From an uncultured Lachnospiraceae bacterium (GTDB lineage Bacteria; Bacillota; Clostridia; Lachnospirales; Lachnospiraceae), in assembly GCA_949740385.1 (NCBI GenBank), contig CATJJD010000051.1, positions 1-34,111 of the forward strand: a DNA stretch of 34,111 nucleotides, written 5' to 3'. The position numbers were made by a program, and so were the translations under genes. The first letter of the stretch is position 1. Each line of letters begins with the position of its first letter. The notes below the pieces were generated by a model, which worked only from the letters and a program-made list of their open reading frames with translations, was not told the origin of the DNA and did no database searches. This document shows positions 9,768 through 20,118 of this stretch, piece by piece.

Positions 9768-10884
9768 TAATCTCCCGCGCCAGCTCCTCCTCGACGGGCT
9801 TTGCGTACACGCCCGGCGCAAACTCCACCACGTCTCCGATGCCCTTCTGGAGCACGAAGCGCAGACGGCCCTCCCGCACTTTCTTGTCGGTGTAGAGCTT
9901 TCTCACAAGCTGCTCTCTGTCAATGTAATCCGGAACGTTCGTGGAAAGCCCAAGTCTTTGGTAGAGGGAGATGACCCGCTCCGCCTCCTCCTCCGACATG
10001 TAGCCGAGCCGCGCGGACAAAAGGGCCTGTGCAGCCATGCCCACAGCCAGCGCCTCCCCATGGAGCAGGCGGTAGTCGCTGACCGTCTCGATGGCCCGGC
10101 CCACGGTGTGCCCGAGATTTAAAATCTCCCGCAGCCCGCTCTCACGCTCGTCCTTCATCACCACCTGGTATTTGATCCTGCAGTTATTCTCCGCGATGTA
10201 CTCGCAGGCAAACCGCCGGAAGCTCAATATATCCTCCAGATTCTCCTCGATAAACGAAAACATGTCGGCGTTTGCCAGGCAGGCGTGCTTGACTGTCTCC
10301 GCCATTCCGCTGCGCACCTGCCGCAGCGGCAGCGTCTTCCAGGCCGCAATATCAATGTACACCTTCCTCGGCTGGTTGAACATGCCGATCAGGTTGGTTG
10401 CAACCGGCGTGTCCACCGCCGTCTTTCCGCCCACGGACGCGTCCGCCGCCGCCAGAAGCGTTGTGGCAAAATTGACAAAGGGCACGCCTCTGGCGTAGGT
10501 CCCCGCCACAAATCCCGCAAGGTCCGTCACGACGCCGCCGCCCACGGCGATAATCCCGCAGTCTCTGCGGAATCCCTTCTCCAGCATCGCGTCCTCGATG
10601 CGCGCCTTCGTCTCTCTCGTCTTGCTCTTCTCCCCCGCCGGAAACACGAACATCTCAACCTTAAAGCCCGCCTGGGCCAGCTTCGAGGCGATGGGCTTCG
10701 CGTAGAGGGGAAGCACGTTGCTGTCGGTGATCACGGCGATCTTTTTGGCGCCGCCCAAAAGCCCCGTGCCCAGATCGTCCACCAGACCGTTGATCAGCTC
10801 GTAGCCGATCTCAATCTCGTAGCTGTCATCCACCACTCTTTTTAAATCTACATTAAATAAACTCACAGCATTTTCCCTCTGCAT
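9754..10884 (-). CDS. aroB: 3-dehydroquinate synthase
   Basis: AVGGGVVTDLAGFVAGTYARGVPFVNFATTLLAAADASVGGKTAVD...LNLGHTVGRAIE signature motifs. Confidence 0.97.
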   Translation of the reverse strand: MQRENAVSLFNVDLKRVVDDSYEIEIGYELINGLVDDLGTGLLGGAKKIAVITDSNVLPLYAKPIASKLAQAGFKVEMFVFPAGEKSKTRETKARIEDAMLEKGFRRDCGIIAVGGGVVTDLAGFVAGTYARGVPFVNFATTLLAAADASVGGKTAVDTPVATNLIGMFNQPRKVYIDIAAWKTLPLRQVRSGMAETVKHACLANADMFSFIEENLEDILSFRRFACEYIAENNCRIKYQVVMKDERESGLREILNLGHTVGRAIETVSDYRLLHGEALAVGMAAQALLSARLGYMSEEEAERVISLYQRLGLSTNVPDYIDREQLVRKLYTDKKVREGRLRFVLQKGIGDVVEFAPGVYAKPVEEELAREIIMEL

Positions 10885-10896
10885 TCAATCTGCATT

Positions 10897-11487
10897 TCAG
10901 TCAACTCCCGCCGCCTGTCTTGCCAGCCGGTCCGCCTCCTCGTTTCCCTCCACGCCGGAGTGTCCCTTCACCTTGACAAACTGCAGATTAAGTCTGTCCT
11001 TAATACTCTGCACATAGTCATAGTAGGCGATGGTCCCCTTCCTGTTGCGCTTCCAGGCGCCGGTGGCCCACATCTCGATTCCCATATAGTCGTAGCAGAT
11101 CGTCAGATCCGAAAGACCAAGGGAGACGGCCTTCTCCATGGCCGCCATGCTGCCGAGCACCTCCCCGGCCACGTTTCGCATGGACGCCATATCCGGCTCC
11201 TTTCCCGCCCCCTGCAGCACATGCCGCTCGCCGTTTGCCACGAGAAAGCCGCCGTAGCCGTACACCCCCGTGGATGCGTTGAAGGAGCCGTCCACAAAGG
11301 CGTAGCTTTCGCTCACAGGCTTTTTTTCCTCCCGGGACGCACCCGCAAAGGCCTGCGCCTCCTCAAGCGTCGGAAAGCTTTTGTACTGCGCTCCGGGAAA
11401 TCCGTCCACCATCTTTTTGCAGGCGTCCCAGGTACCGTATACGCCGGGACGCCTGCCCTTTTTCACCGCATAGTACTTCTTAGCCAT
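10897..11487 (-). CDS. Ribonuclease HI with N-terminal viroplasmin/caulimovirus-type domain
   Basis: N-terminus MAKKYYAVKKGRRPGVYGTWDACKKMVDGFPGAQYKSFPTLEEAQAF, then RNase H fold AFVDGSFNASTGVYGYGG...VKGHSGVEGNEEADRLAR. Confidence 0.93.
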   Translation of the reverse strand: MAKKYYAVKKGRRPGVYGTWDACKKMVDGFPGAQYKSFPTLEEAQAFAGASREEKKPVSESYAFVDGSFNASTGVYGYGGFLVANGERHVLQGAGKEPDMASMRNVAGEVLGSMAAMEKAVSLGLSDLTICYDYMGIEMWATGAWKRNRKGTIAYYDYVQSIKDRLNLQFVKVKGHSGVEGNEEADRLARQAAGVD

Positions 11488-12349
11488 TGCTCTGCACCCT
11501 GTGGAGCTTTTCCACGATCAGCTCCTTTAAGTCCATCGCCCGGTCCTTCACCGAGCGGGCCGCCACCTGGGAAGTCAGAACAGAGGACACAAGCTTCGAG
11601 GCCACATCGTACTTTTCCAGCCGGTACGCCATGCTGGCCAGAAGAAGGTTCAGGGTGTTCTCCTCCATGCCGCACATCGGGAAATTCTCGGAGGCGATAG
11701 CCTTTATAAAGCCCTCGTAAGCCTGCTCGTAGTACGCCTGCTCCTGCTTCCTGAGCTCCTCGGTCTCTCCGTTTTCATCTTCCCCGGCCGCCGCAAGGGC
11801 TTCCAGCTTTCCCCGGTACAGCCAGGAGAGCTTTAAGCACTCGTAGGCCGCCTCGCTGGCTCTTCCCCGCTTCACCCTGGTGCAGTTCATCGCCCGCCGG
11901 TAGCGTTCAAAAGCCTCCTCGTAGGTGTAGGCCGCAAGCGCCTCGTCCTGCGCCGGCGAATCCGGCTTAAAATTGCTCTTCACCTCCTGCTCAAGCAGCC
12001 TGATCTGCCCGCCGGTAAGGTTCTCGAAATAGCGGTTGATCGCCGTATAGCCGCACTTCGGGCACGACGAGACGTCGTACTTGTTTGTGTCGATAAAGGC
12101 AAACCGCGGACGCAGGTCGAAGTCCGGGTCCAGACGCCTTGCGCGGCCGCTCTTTAATGTGCGGGAGCGAAACGAGCAGTCGCAGACCGGACAGTGGACG
12201 GTTTTTGCGAAAAGGAACTCGATCTCCTCGTGAACCGGCGCTTTCTTTTCCGGCTCCTTCTCCTTATTTTCCGTCTTCCCTGTCTCCTCCGGGCGCTTCG
12301 TCTCCTCCTTCACCGGAGCGGACTTCTTCAAACCTGATAATAAACCCAT
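11480..12349 (-). CDS. DUF2225 family zinc-binding protein
   Basis: FAKTVHCPVCDCSFRSRTLKSGRARRLDPDFDLRPRFAFIDTNKYDVSSCPKCGYTAINRYF; CxxC pairs typical of DUF2225. Confidence 0.88.
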   Translation of the reverse strand: MGLLSGLKKSAPVKEETKRPEETGKTENKEKEPEKKAPVHEEIEFLFAKTVHCPVCDCSFRSRTLKSGRARRLDPDFDLRPRFAFIDTNKYDVSSCPKCGYTAINRYFENLTGGQIRLLEQEVKSNFKPDSPAQDEALAAYTYEEAFERYRRAMNCTRVKRGRASEAAYECLKLSWLYRGKLEALAAAGEDENGETEELRKQEQAYYEQAYEGFIKAIASENFPMCGMEENTLNLLLASMAYRLEKYDVASKLVSSVLTSQVAARSVKDRAMDLKELIVEKLHRVQSNG

Positions 12350-12370
12350 ACTTCCCCCTTTTTTTACGAA

Positions 12371-14077
12371 TTATAATTTAAATGAACTTTTCAGTGACAC
12401 AATACGGTTGAACACCGGCGCTCCCGGCCTTGAATCCTTCACGTCCGCGCAGAAAAAGCCCTGCCGCACAAACTGAAAGCTCTCGTATGGCTTCGCCTCC
12501 AGAAGAGCCGGCTCCACCACGCTCTTTGTGAGAACGGTGAGGGAGTTGGGATTCAGGTTGAGGCTTCCGTCCTCGTTGTACACCCCGGCTTCCTCGTTCA
12601 CCAGGTTCTCGTAGAGCCGGACGGTCACAGGCTTTGCGTGTTCCGCGCTCACCCAGTGGATCGTGCCCTTTACCTTACGCCCGTCCGGGCTGTTGCCGCC
12701 GCGGCTGTCCGGATCATAGGTGCAGTGGATCAGCGTGACGTTGCCGACCTCATCCTTCTCACAGCCGACACACTTTACAAAGTAGGCGTTCATCAGCCGC
12801 ACCTCGTTGCCCGGGAACATGCGGAAATATTTCCTCGGCGGCTCCTCCATAAAGTCCTCCCGCTCGATGTAGAGCTCTCTGCCGAACGGCACCGTGCGGC
12901 TTCCAAGCTCTCTGTTCTCCAGATTGTTGTCCACCGAAAGCTCCTCCGTCTGCCCCAGCGGATAGTTATCGATCACAACCTTCACCGGATCTAAAACTGC
13001 CATCATCCGCGGGCGCTTGAGCTTTAAGTCCTCCCGGATGCAGTACTCCAGCATCGGCATCTCACAGGTACTATTGCTCTTGGAAACTCCGGCCAGCTCC
13101 ACAAAATTGCGGATGGACTCCGGCGTGTAGCCTCTTCTTCGCAGCGCCCCGATGGAGACGAGACGCGGATCGTCCCAGCCGTCCACCGTGCCGTCCTCCA
13201 CGAGCCTTTTAATGTAGCGCTTGCCGGTCACCACGTTGGTCAGGTACAGCTTCGCAAACTCGATCTGCTTTGGCATTCCCTCCGGCGAGCTCTTGTAGCC
13301 CAGCTCCTTTACGACCCAGTCGTAGAGCGGTCTGTGATCCTCGAATTCCAGCGTGCAGATGGAGTGGGTGATCCCCTCGATGGCGTCCTCGATCGGGTGG
13401 GCATAGTCGTACATCGGGTAAATGCACCATTTGTCGCCGGTGTTGTGGTGGGTCATTCTGGCCACCCGGTAGATGACGGGATCGCGCATGTTGATGTTGG
13501 CCGCGGCCATGTCGATGCGGGCTCTCAGCACCTTGCTGCCGTCCTCGTACTTACCGTCCCGCATTTCCTCAAAGAGCTTTAAGTTCTCCTCCACGCTGCG
13601 GGACGCATACGGATCTTCCTTTCCCGGCTCCGTCAGCGTGCCCCGGTACTCCCTTATCTCCTCCGCCGTAAGGTCGGAGACGTAGGCCTTCCCCTTTCGG
13701 ATCAGCTCCACCGCCCCCTCGTACATCTGCTCGAAATAGTCCGAGGCGTAAAAAAGGTTGTCTCCCCAGTCCGCCCCAAGCCACTGCACGTCCGCCCTGA
13801 TGGCCTCCACGTACTCGGTCCGCTCCTTCGTCGGGTTCGTGTCGTCAAACCGCAGGTTGAACTGACCGCCGTATTTTTTCGCAAGCCCGTAATTCAGGAG
13901 AATCGCCTTGGCGTGGCCGATGTGCAGCCCCCCGTTCGGCTCCGGAGGAAAGCGCGTCCGCACCGCCTCGCATCTGCCCTCCGCCAGATCCTTCTCGATG
14001 ATCTGCTCGATAAAATTTTTTGATACCTTCTCAGTTTCGGCAGCATTTTCCATAACATTTTCCATAACATTTTCCAT
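12371..14077 (-). CDS. glnS: Glutamine-tRNA ligase
   Basis: [43 protein letters not shown]...; class I HIGH motif and GlnRS C-terminal anticodon-binding region. Confidence 0.95.
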   Translation of the reverse strand: MENVMENVMENAAETEKVSKNFIEQIIEKDLAEGRCEAVRTRFPPEPNGGLHIGHAKAILLNYGLAKKYGGQFNLRFDDTNPTKERTEYVEAIRADVQWLGADWGDNLFYASDYFEQMYEGAVELIRKGKAYVSDLTAEEIREYRGTLTEPGKEDPYASRSVEENLKLFEEMRDGKYEDGSKVLRARIDMAAANINMRDPVIYRVARMTHHNTGDKWCIYPMYDYAHPIEDAIEGITHSICTLEFEDHRPLYDWVVKELGYKSSPEGMPKQIEFAKLYLTNVVTGKRYIKRLVEDGTVDGWDDPRLVSIGALRRRGYTPESIRNFVELAGVSKSNSTCEMPMLEYCIREDLKLKRPRMMAVLDPVKVVIDNYPLGQTEELSVDNNLENRELGSRTVPFGRELYIEREDFMEEPPRKYFRMFPGNEVRLMNAYFVKCVGCEKDEVGNVTLIHCTYDPDSRGGNSPDGRKVKGTIHWVSAEHAKPVTVRLYENLVNEEAGVYNEDGSLNLNPNSLTVLTKSVVEPALLEAKPYESFQFVRQGFFCADVKDSRPGAPVFNRIVSLKSSFKL

Positions 14078-14087
14078 AACATTTTCC
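14045..14087 (-). repeat. 12-bp tandem repeat across the glnS start codon
   Basis: ATTTTCCATAAC x3 perfect (14045-14080) plus a 7-nt partial copy; on the minus strand it encodes [14 protein letters not shown] with in-frame ATGs at 14077, 14065 and 14053. Confidence 0.95.
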
Positions 14088-14124
14088 TCCGCAATATTGA
14101 TACTGTTCCGGCGCCCGCCGGATC

Positions 14125-14997
14125 TTATACATGCTCGTGGGTAAACAGATGCTCTTCACAGTACTCCCGGTTGCCGCTGCACTTTGAGCAGTAGCGGAAA
14201 CCAAGCTCCGGGTTCGTAAGCTCCGTCCTTCCGCAGATGACGCATTTGTGCTGCGAGATGCCGCTGCCCGGCCTCGGCCGGGAAAACTGGGCCCGGAATT
14301 CCTTCTGCCGCTTTCGCTGCTGCCTGCCCAGTCTTGTTCTGGTAAACCAGAAAAAGAGAAACATATTCGCCACCGCAAAGACGATCTGCGCGCACATCAT
14401 AAAGCCGGTCATAAGCCCCAGCATCCCGCCGTACTGCTGCAGACCGATCTTTATATAGAAATAAACCGTGTATGCAAGGTACAGAAGCTCAAATACAAGC
14501 ATCCATTTCATCCTGACCGGAAGCACGAAGTAGATGCGCACCTCCGCCTCCGGCATGCACATGGCAAGTGCCAGCAGCATGGACATCAGTATATAGTAGG
14601 TCGACAGATGAACCGGCATCCCCAGCCCCAACGTAAGCTTCGTTATCACGTAAAACAGAATTCCCCCGATGTCGCTTAAAAGAATGCCCTGCACCAAAAA
14701 CACGTTCATGCGAAACGTCCCGAGAAACGACTCCAGAGAGCTCCCCCACATCAGCACGCAGAAGAGAAACAGCAGCCCGAAAAAGTCCATGCTCGTCACC
14801 GGCATAAACACCCAGGTGACAAGCCGCCAGATCTGCCCGTGCAGTATCGACGCTGCGTCAAAGGCCAAAAAATCGAGCATCTGCGGCGACATCAGCTCCA
14901 TCAGAAATCCCACCACAATGGCGGCTACAAAATAGCGGCTCAGATTCGGAACCGCATAGCGACCGAGCTTTCGCTCCAGTTTGTTCATCCAGTTCAT
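14125..14997 (-). CDS. Rhomboid-like polytopic membrane protein with C-terminal zinc-ribbon
   Basis: Several TM segments ([16 protein letters not shown]..., [39 protein letters not shown]) and C-terminal [34 protein letters not shown]; no rhomboid GxSG catalytic motif seen. Confidence 0.65.
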   Translation of the reverse strand: MNWMNKLERKLGRYAVPNLSRYFVAAIVVGFLMELMSPQMLDFLAFDAASILHGQIWRLVTWVFMPVTSMDFFGLLFLFCVLMWGSSLESFLGTFRMNVFLVQGILLSDIGGILFYVITKLTLGLGMPVHLSTYYILMSMLLALAMCMPEAEVRIYFVLPVRMKWMLVFELLYLAYTVYFYIKIGLQQYGGMLGLMTGFMMCAQIVFAVANMFLFFWFTRTRLGRQQRKRQKEFRAQFSRPRPGSGISQHKCVICGRTELTNPELGFRYCSKCSGNREYCEEHLFTHEHV

Positions 14998-15135
14998 ATA
15001 TGCACCCCCTGAAGAAATTGGTAGTCAGTGACCATTATACGTTTTTCCGGTGTCTCTTGTCAACAGACACGGGATTCTTTCCTGTTTTTCTAATAATTTC
15101 CGGTATTTTTTATAGTTTCTTTACAGATTGCAACA

Positions 15136-15164
15136 TTGTTTTTTGTCTGGTTCTGTCGTATAAT
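15136..15164 (+). promoter_or_regulatory. Predicted sigma-A-type promoter for the activase/cNMP/cyclase cluster
   Basis: TTGTTT (15136-15141), 17-bp spacer, TATAAT (15159-15164); short palindrome TTTCC-GCA-GGAAA follows near the expected transcription start. Confidence 0.65.
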
Positions 15165-15265
15165 GTTGTAGGTTTCCGCAGGAAATCAGTACGCATGATA
15201 GTTTTGTGAGCCGCATACATTTTTTACATGCAGGCTTTTTAACCGCAATGGAGGTCATTTTATTT

Positions 15266-18200
15266 ATGGAGAACAGGCAATTAAACAAACTTGGCATTGA
15301 TATCGGTTCCACCACGGTCAAAGTGGCGGTTCTTGACGAGACGGACCGTCTGCTCTTCTCTGACTACGAACGGCATTACGCCAACATCCGGGAGACGCTG
15401 TCTTCCCTGATCCGGAAGGCACACCGGCAGCTTGGAGACTGCGCGATCCTGCCTGTCATTACCGGCTCGGGAGGGCTTACGCTGGCGAAACACCTCTCGG
15501 TTCCCTTCGTGCAGGAGGTCATCTCCGTCTCCACCGCGCTGCAGCACTTTTCGCCTCAGACGGACGTGGCCATCGAGCTCGGGGGCGAGGACGCCAAAAT
15601 CATATACTTTGAGGGCGGCAACGTGGAGCAGCGCATGAACGGCATATGCGCAGGCGGCACCGGCTCCTTTATCGACCAGATGGCGGCTCTGATTCAGACC
15701 GACGCATCCGGCTTAAACGAGTACGCAAAAAATTACCGGGCCATCTATCCGATCGCCGCCCGCTGCGGCGTGTTCGCCAAAACCGACATACAGCCCCTGA
15801 TCAACGAGGGGGCCACGAGGGAGGATCTGTCCGCCTCGATTTTTCAGGCCGTGGTGAACCAGACCATAAGCGGCCTGGCGTGCGGCAAGCCCATCCGGGG
15901 ACATGTGGCATTCCTGGGCGGTCCGCTTCACTTTCTTTCCGAATTGAAGGCGGCCTTTATCCGCACACTGGCGCTGGACGACGCCCACGCCATCACGCCG
16001 GAGAACTCCCATCTGTTCGCGGCCATCGGCTCCGCCTTAAACAGCACAGCCGATTCCGAAACCACACTTTCCGCCCTCCGGGACAGACTGGCCTCCGACA
16101 TTCAGATGGAGTTTGAGGTAGCCCGGATGGAGCCGCTGTTTGCCGATGAGGCCGATTACGAAGAATTTGCCGCCCGCCACGGGGGAAACAAAGCCCGCAC
16201 GGCGTCCCTCGCCGACTACCGGGGCGACTGCTACCTTGGCATCGACGCAGGCTCAACCACCACAAAGGTGGCGCTTGTGGGAGAAAACGGAGATCTCCTC
16301 TACTCCTTCTACAGCAGCAACAACGGCAGCCCGCTGGATACGGCCATCGCCTCCATCCGGGAGATCTACGAAAAGCTTCCGAAGGGGGCCCGCATTGTCC
16401 ACTCCTGCTCCACCGGCTACGGGGAGGCGCTCTTTAAGGCCGCGCTGCAGCTGGACGAAGGGGAGGTGGAGACCGTGGCCCACTACTACGCCGCCGCCTT
16501 CTTCGACCCGGAGGTGGACTGCATCCTGGACATCGGCGGCCAGGACATGAAGTGCATAAAAATCAAGAACAAAACCGTGGACTCGGTGCTCTTAAACGAG
16601 GCCTGCTCCTCCGGCTGCGGCTCCTTTATCGAAACCTTCGCGAAATCTCTGAATTTCTCGGTGGAGGATTTCGCGAAGGAGGCGCTCTTTGCCCAAAATC
16701 CCATTGATCTCGGCACCCGCTGCACCGTTTTTATGAACTCGAAGGTGAAGCAGGCCCAGAAGGAGGGGGCGTCTGTTGCGGACATATCCGCAGGGCTCGC
16801 CTACTCGGTCATCAAGAACGCGCTCTTTAAGGTAATCAAGCTCTCCGACGCGTCGGATCTGGGCAAAAACATCGTGGTGCAGGGCGGAACCTTCTACAAC
16901 GATGCGGTGCTGCGCAGCTTCGAGAAAATCGCCGGGGTTCACGCCACCCGCCCGGACATCGCGGGAATCATGGGGGCTTTCGGCGCCGCGCTGATTGCAA
17001 GAGAGCGCCACGAGCCGGGCAGCCAAACCGGCATGCTGAGCATCGGGGCCATCGACGGACTGACCTACACGACGAAGCTCTCCCGCTGCAAGGGCTGCAC
17101 GAACCACTGCCTTCTGACGATCAACCGCTTCTCGGACAACCGGCAGTACATCACCGGAAACCGCTGCGAGAAGGGGCTTGGCAGAGAGAAAAATAAAGAG
17201 GAGCTCCCGAACCTGTTCGCCTTTAAGAACCGGCGGCTGTTCGACTACGAGCCGCTGCCTGTGGCGGAGGCAAAGAGGGGCACCGTGGGTATTCCAAGGG
17301 TGTTAAACATGTACGAAAACTACCCGTTCTGGGCAACCTTTTTCGCCCGGCTGAATTTCCGCGTGGTGCTCTCACCCCAGTCCACCCGAAAGATTTACGA
17401 GCTTGGCATCGACTCGATTCCGAGCGAGTCCGAGTGCTATCCGGCAAAGCTGGCCCACGGGCATATCGCATGGCTGATCCACCACAATGTGGACTTTATT
17501 TTCTACCCGGCGATTCCCTACGAGCGCAACGAATTTCCGGACGCAAACAACCACTACAACTGCCCGATTGTCACCTCCTACTCGGAGAACATCAAAAACA
17601 ACGTGGACGAGATCACAAGCGGACAGGTGCGGTTCTTAAATCCCTTTATGGCCTTCACCGACGAGGAGGTTTTGTCGCAGCAGCTTGTAGAATGTTTTAA
17701 ATCAGAATTTAACATTCCGGAAAGTGAGGTGAGGGACGCGGTCTCCGAGGGCTGGAAGGAGATGGAGGTTGTGCGGCTCGAGATGCAGGAGAAGGGGAAC
17801 GAGGTTCTTAAATACATGGAGGAGAACCACTGCAGGGGCATTGTGCTGGCGGGACGGCCCTACCATGTGGACCCGGAGATCAACCACGGCATTCCGGAGC
17901 TGATCGGGTCCTACGGCCTTTGCGTACTGACCGAGGATTCCGTCTCCCATCTGGGCAATACGGAGCGGCCGCTGATCGTTATGGATCAGTGGATGTACCA
18001 CAGCAGGCTCTATGCCGCCGCCAGCTTCGTTAAGACAAGGAACGATCTGGATCTGATTCAGCTCAACTCCTTCGGCTGCGGTCTGGACGCGGTGACGACG
18101 GACTGCGTGAGCGACATACTGACCGGCTCGGACAAGATCTACACCTGCTTAAAGATCGACGAGGTGAACAATCTGGGGGCGGGGCGCATCCGCATCCGCT

Positions 18201-19516
18201 CGCTTCTGGCCGCAATCCGCGTGAAGGAAAAGACCGGGACGGACCGCAGAGTACGGCCGTCCGCCTACCAGCGGGTTGTCTTTACGGAGGAGATGCGAAG
18301 GGACTACTCCATCATCTGTCCGCAGATGTCGCCGATCCATTTTGACCTGCTGCTCCCGGCGTTTCGGGCCGCGGGCTACAATCTGGTTATACCGGACGTG
18401 CCCGCCAGGGAGTGCGTGGACATCGGCCTCAAGTACGTGAACAACGACGCCTGCTATCCGTCCCTGATTATTATCGGACAGATTATGAGCGCCGTCATGT
18501 CCGGCAATTTCGACCTGAAAAAAACAGCCGTCATCGTCTCCCAGACCGGGGGCGGCTGCCGTGCCACCAACTATATCGGCTTTATACGCCGGGCATTAAT
18601 CAAGGCGGGCTATCCGGACATTCCGGTCATATCCATCAGCATGGTGGGACTGGAGAAAAACCCGGGCTTTAAGCTGACTCCTTCCCTGATTCAGCACGGG
18701 CTCTATGCGCTTATATTCGGAGATATTTTCATGCGCTGTCTCTACCGCATGCGCCCGTACGAGGCCGTGCCGGGCTCCGCCAACGCGCTGCACGAGAAAT
18801 GGAAAAAGCGGGTGATAGAATTTCTCGGAAGCGCCCGCATACTCTCTCACGGGAAGTTCAAAAGAATGTGCCGCCTGATCATCCGGGATTTCGACAATCT
18901 GCCCATCACCGACGAGGTGAAGCCGCGGGTGGGCGTGGTCGGGGAGATTCTCGTCAAGTTTCTGCCCGCCGCCAACAACCACATTGTGGATCTGCTGGAG
19001 GCCGAGGGCGCGGAGGCCGTGGTGCCGGACCTGACGGACTTTCTGCTCTACTGCTGCTACAACCAGAACTTCAAGGCGGATCATCTGGGGGCCACCGAGA
19101 AGTCGAGACGCCGGAACAATATGCTGATCCGGTTTTTCGAGTGGCTCCGCGGCGCCGCCAGAAAGGAGCTTGTAAAGAGCCGCCACTTTACGCCGACCGC
19201 CTACATACAGGATCTGGCAAAGGATGCCGAGCATATTGTCTCCTGCGGAAATCAGACCGGAGAAGGCTGGTTTCTCACCGGAGAGATGCTTGAGCTGATC
19301 CATCAGGGAGCGGGCAACATCGTGTGCGCACAGCCCTTTGCCTGTCTGCCGAACCACATTGTGGGCAAGGGTGTCATCAAGGAAATCCGAAATGAATACC
19401 CGGGCGCAAACATTATCGCCATCGACTACGATCCGGGCGCTTCGGAAGTGAATCAGCTTAACCGGATCAAGCTGATGCTGTCCACTGCACACAGAAATCT
19501 TAAAAATCAAATCTGA
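15266..19516 (+). CDS. Giant 2-hydroxyacyl-CoA dehydratase activase-like fusion: two ASKHA (BadF/BcrA/HgdC) domains plus HgdB/DUF2229-like C-terminal region
   Basis: Start set at [25 protein letters not shown] (SD GGAGG). Two ATPase modules: [14 protein letters not shown]...[11 protein letters not shown] and [14 protein letters not shown]...[12 protein letters not shown]; linker CKGCTNHC; then [30 protein letters not shown]...[14 protein letters not shown]. Confidence 0.92.
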   Translation: MENRQLNKLGIDIGSTTVKVAVLDETDRLLFSDYERHYANIRETLSSLIRKAHRQLGDCAILPVITGSGGLTLAKHLSVPFVQEVISVSTALQHFSPQTDVAIELGGEDAKIIYFEGGNVEQRMNGICAGGTGSFIDQMAALIQTDASGLNEYAKNYRAIYPIAARCGVFAKTDIQPLINEGATREDLSASIFQAVVNQTISGLACGKPIRGHVAFLGGPLHFLSELKAAFIRTLALDDAHAITPENSHLFAAIGSALNSTADSETTLSALRDRLASDIQMEFEVARMEPLFADEADYEEFAARHGGNKARTASLADYRGDCYLGIDAGSTTTKVALVGENGDLLYSFYSSNNGSPLDTAIASIREIYEKLPKGARIVHSCSTGYGEALFKAALQLDEGEVETVAHYYAAAFFDPEVDCILDIGGQDMKCIKIKNKTVDSVLLNEACSSGCGSFIETFAKSLNFSVEDFAKEALFAQNPIDLGTRCTVFMNSKVKQAQKEGASVADISAGLAYSVIKNALFKVIKLSDASDLGKNIVVQGGTFYNDAVLRSFEKIAGVHATRPDIAGIMGAFGAALIARERHEPGSQTGMLSIGAIDGLTYTTKLSRCKGCTNHCLLTINRFSDNRQYITGNRCEKGLGREKNKEELPNLFAFKNRRLFDYEPLPVAEAKRGTVGIPRVLNMYENYPFWATFFARLNFRVVLSPQSTRKIYELGIDSIPSESECYPAKLAHGHIAWLIHHNVDFIFYPAIPYERNEFPDANNHYNCPIVTSYSENIKNNVDEITSGQVRFLNPFMAFTDEEVLSQQLVECFKSEFNIPESEVRDAVSEGWKEMEVVRLEMQEKGNEVLKYMEENHCRGIVLAGRPYHVDPEINHGIPELIGSYGLCVLTEDSVSHLGNTERPLIVMDQWMYHSRLYAAASFVKTRNDLDLIQLNSFGCGLDAVTTDCVSDILTGSDKIYTCLKIDEVNNLGAGRIRIRSLLAAIRVKEKTGTDRRVRPSAYQRVVFTEEMRRDYSIICPQMSPIHFDLLLPAFRAAGYNLVIPDVPARECVDIGLKYVNNDACYPSLIIIGQIMSAVMSGNFDLKKTAVIVSQTGGGCRATNYIGFIRRALIKAGYPDIPVISISMVGLEKNPGFKLTPSLIQHGLYALIFGDIFMRCLYRMRPYEAVPGSANALHEKWKKRVIEFLGSARILSHGKFKRMCRLIIRDFDNLPITDEVKPRVGVVGEILVKFLPAANNHIVDLLEAEGAEAVVPDLTDFLLYCCYNQNFKADHLGATEKSRRRNNMLIRFFEWLRGAARKELVKSRHFTPTAYIQDLAKDAEHIVSCGNQTGEGWFLTGEMLELIHQGAGNIVCAQPFACLPNHIVGKGVIKEIRNEYPGANIIAIDYDPGASEVNQLNRIKLMLSTAHRNLKNQI

Positions 19517-19540
19517 GTTTAACAAAGGAAGGGTTATGCT

Positions 19541-20100
19541 ATGGATGTGAAGCTGTTAAAGGGATGCGGCAATATGGTCTCCTACCGCCTCGGACAGGCA
19601 ATCTGCCGCGAGGGGGAGGAGGGGCAGTCCATGTTCGTGCTGCTGCGGGGATGGTCACGGTTGTCATCGGCTCCTTTTCCGACAATCCGCAGGGCGTCGA
19701 CCAGCTGGAGGAGGGGAGCTTTTTCGGCGAAATGTCACTGCTGGAGGGAAAGCCCAGATCGGCCACCGTCATGGCAAGAACCGAGGACGTGCTCGTGCTG
19801 GAAGTGTCGGAGGAGGATTTCTTTTTGCTGCTTAAGACTGCCACCTCCCTCGCCTTCCGGCTTCTGACCAACCTGAAGGGGCGTCTGGACGCCATGCTGG
19901 AGCGCATCGAAAGGACGGACCGGCCCTTCGCCTTCCGTTACCGGAAAGACCGGATTTACGGGATCATCCAAAAGCTTGATCTTTCCTCCTTCGAGAAAAT
20001 CGCCGTGACGGAACCGGACTATGTGTGGATGCTGCTCCGGTATTTAAGCTCTTCTCTCGACAGACTGAATCAGGAATTTCTGCAGAGAGTCTGCGCTTAA
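19541..20100 (+). pseudogene. Cyclic nucleotide-binding domain protein, frameshifted as sequenced
   Basis: Frame 1 gives MDVKLLKGCGNMVSYRLGQAICREGEEGQSMFVLLRG up to G4 (19647-19650); the homology continues in another frame as MVTVVIGSFSDNPQGVDQLEEGSFFGEMSLLEGKPRSATVMARTEDVLVLEVSEEDF... One extra G in G4 restores a continuous cNMP-binding fold. Confidence 0.85.
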
Positions 20101-20118
20101 GCCCGGGGAGGTGCCGCC

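Noticed and set aside
14045-14087. CRISPR-like short repeats
   Set aside because: Contiguous 12-bp tandem repeat with no spacers; it is coding sequence at the glnS start. No CRISPR array seen anywhere in the window.
14078-14124. T-box riboswitch upstream of glnS
   Set aside because: The gap is only ~48 nt and contains just a GC hairpin and the SD; no room for a T-box leader.
14031-14378. 115-aa minus-strand ORF including the glnS repeat in another frame
   Set aside because: Out-of-frame reading of the rhomboid-like C-terminus and the 12-bp repeat; no support.
15190-15215. Possible CRP-like site (TGTGA at ~15205) upstream of the activase cluster
   Set aside because: Only one half-site; no symmetric TCACA partner at the required spacing.
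15225-15265. Activase start at 15206 as given in the ORF track
   Set aside because: The preferred start is ATG 15266, which has a GGAGG SD and begins just before the conserved GIDIGSTT motif; the extra N-terminal 20 aa lack support.
18596-19525. 309-aa minus-strand ORF opposite the activase fusion
   Set aside because: Antisense to a conserved HgdB-like region; no independent support such as RBS, motif or neighbours.
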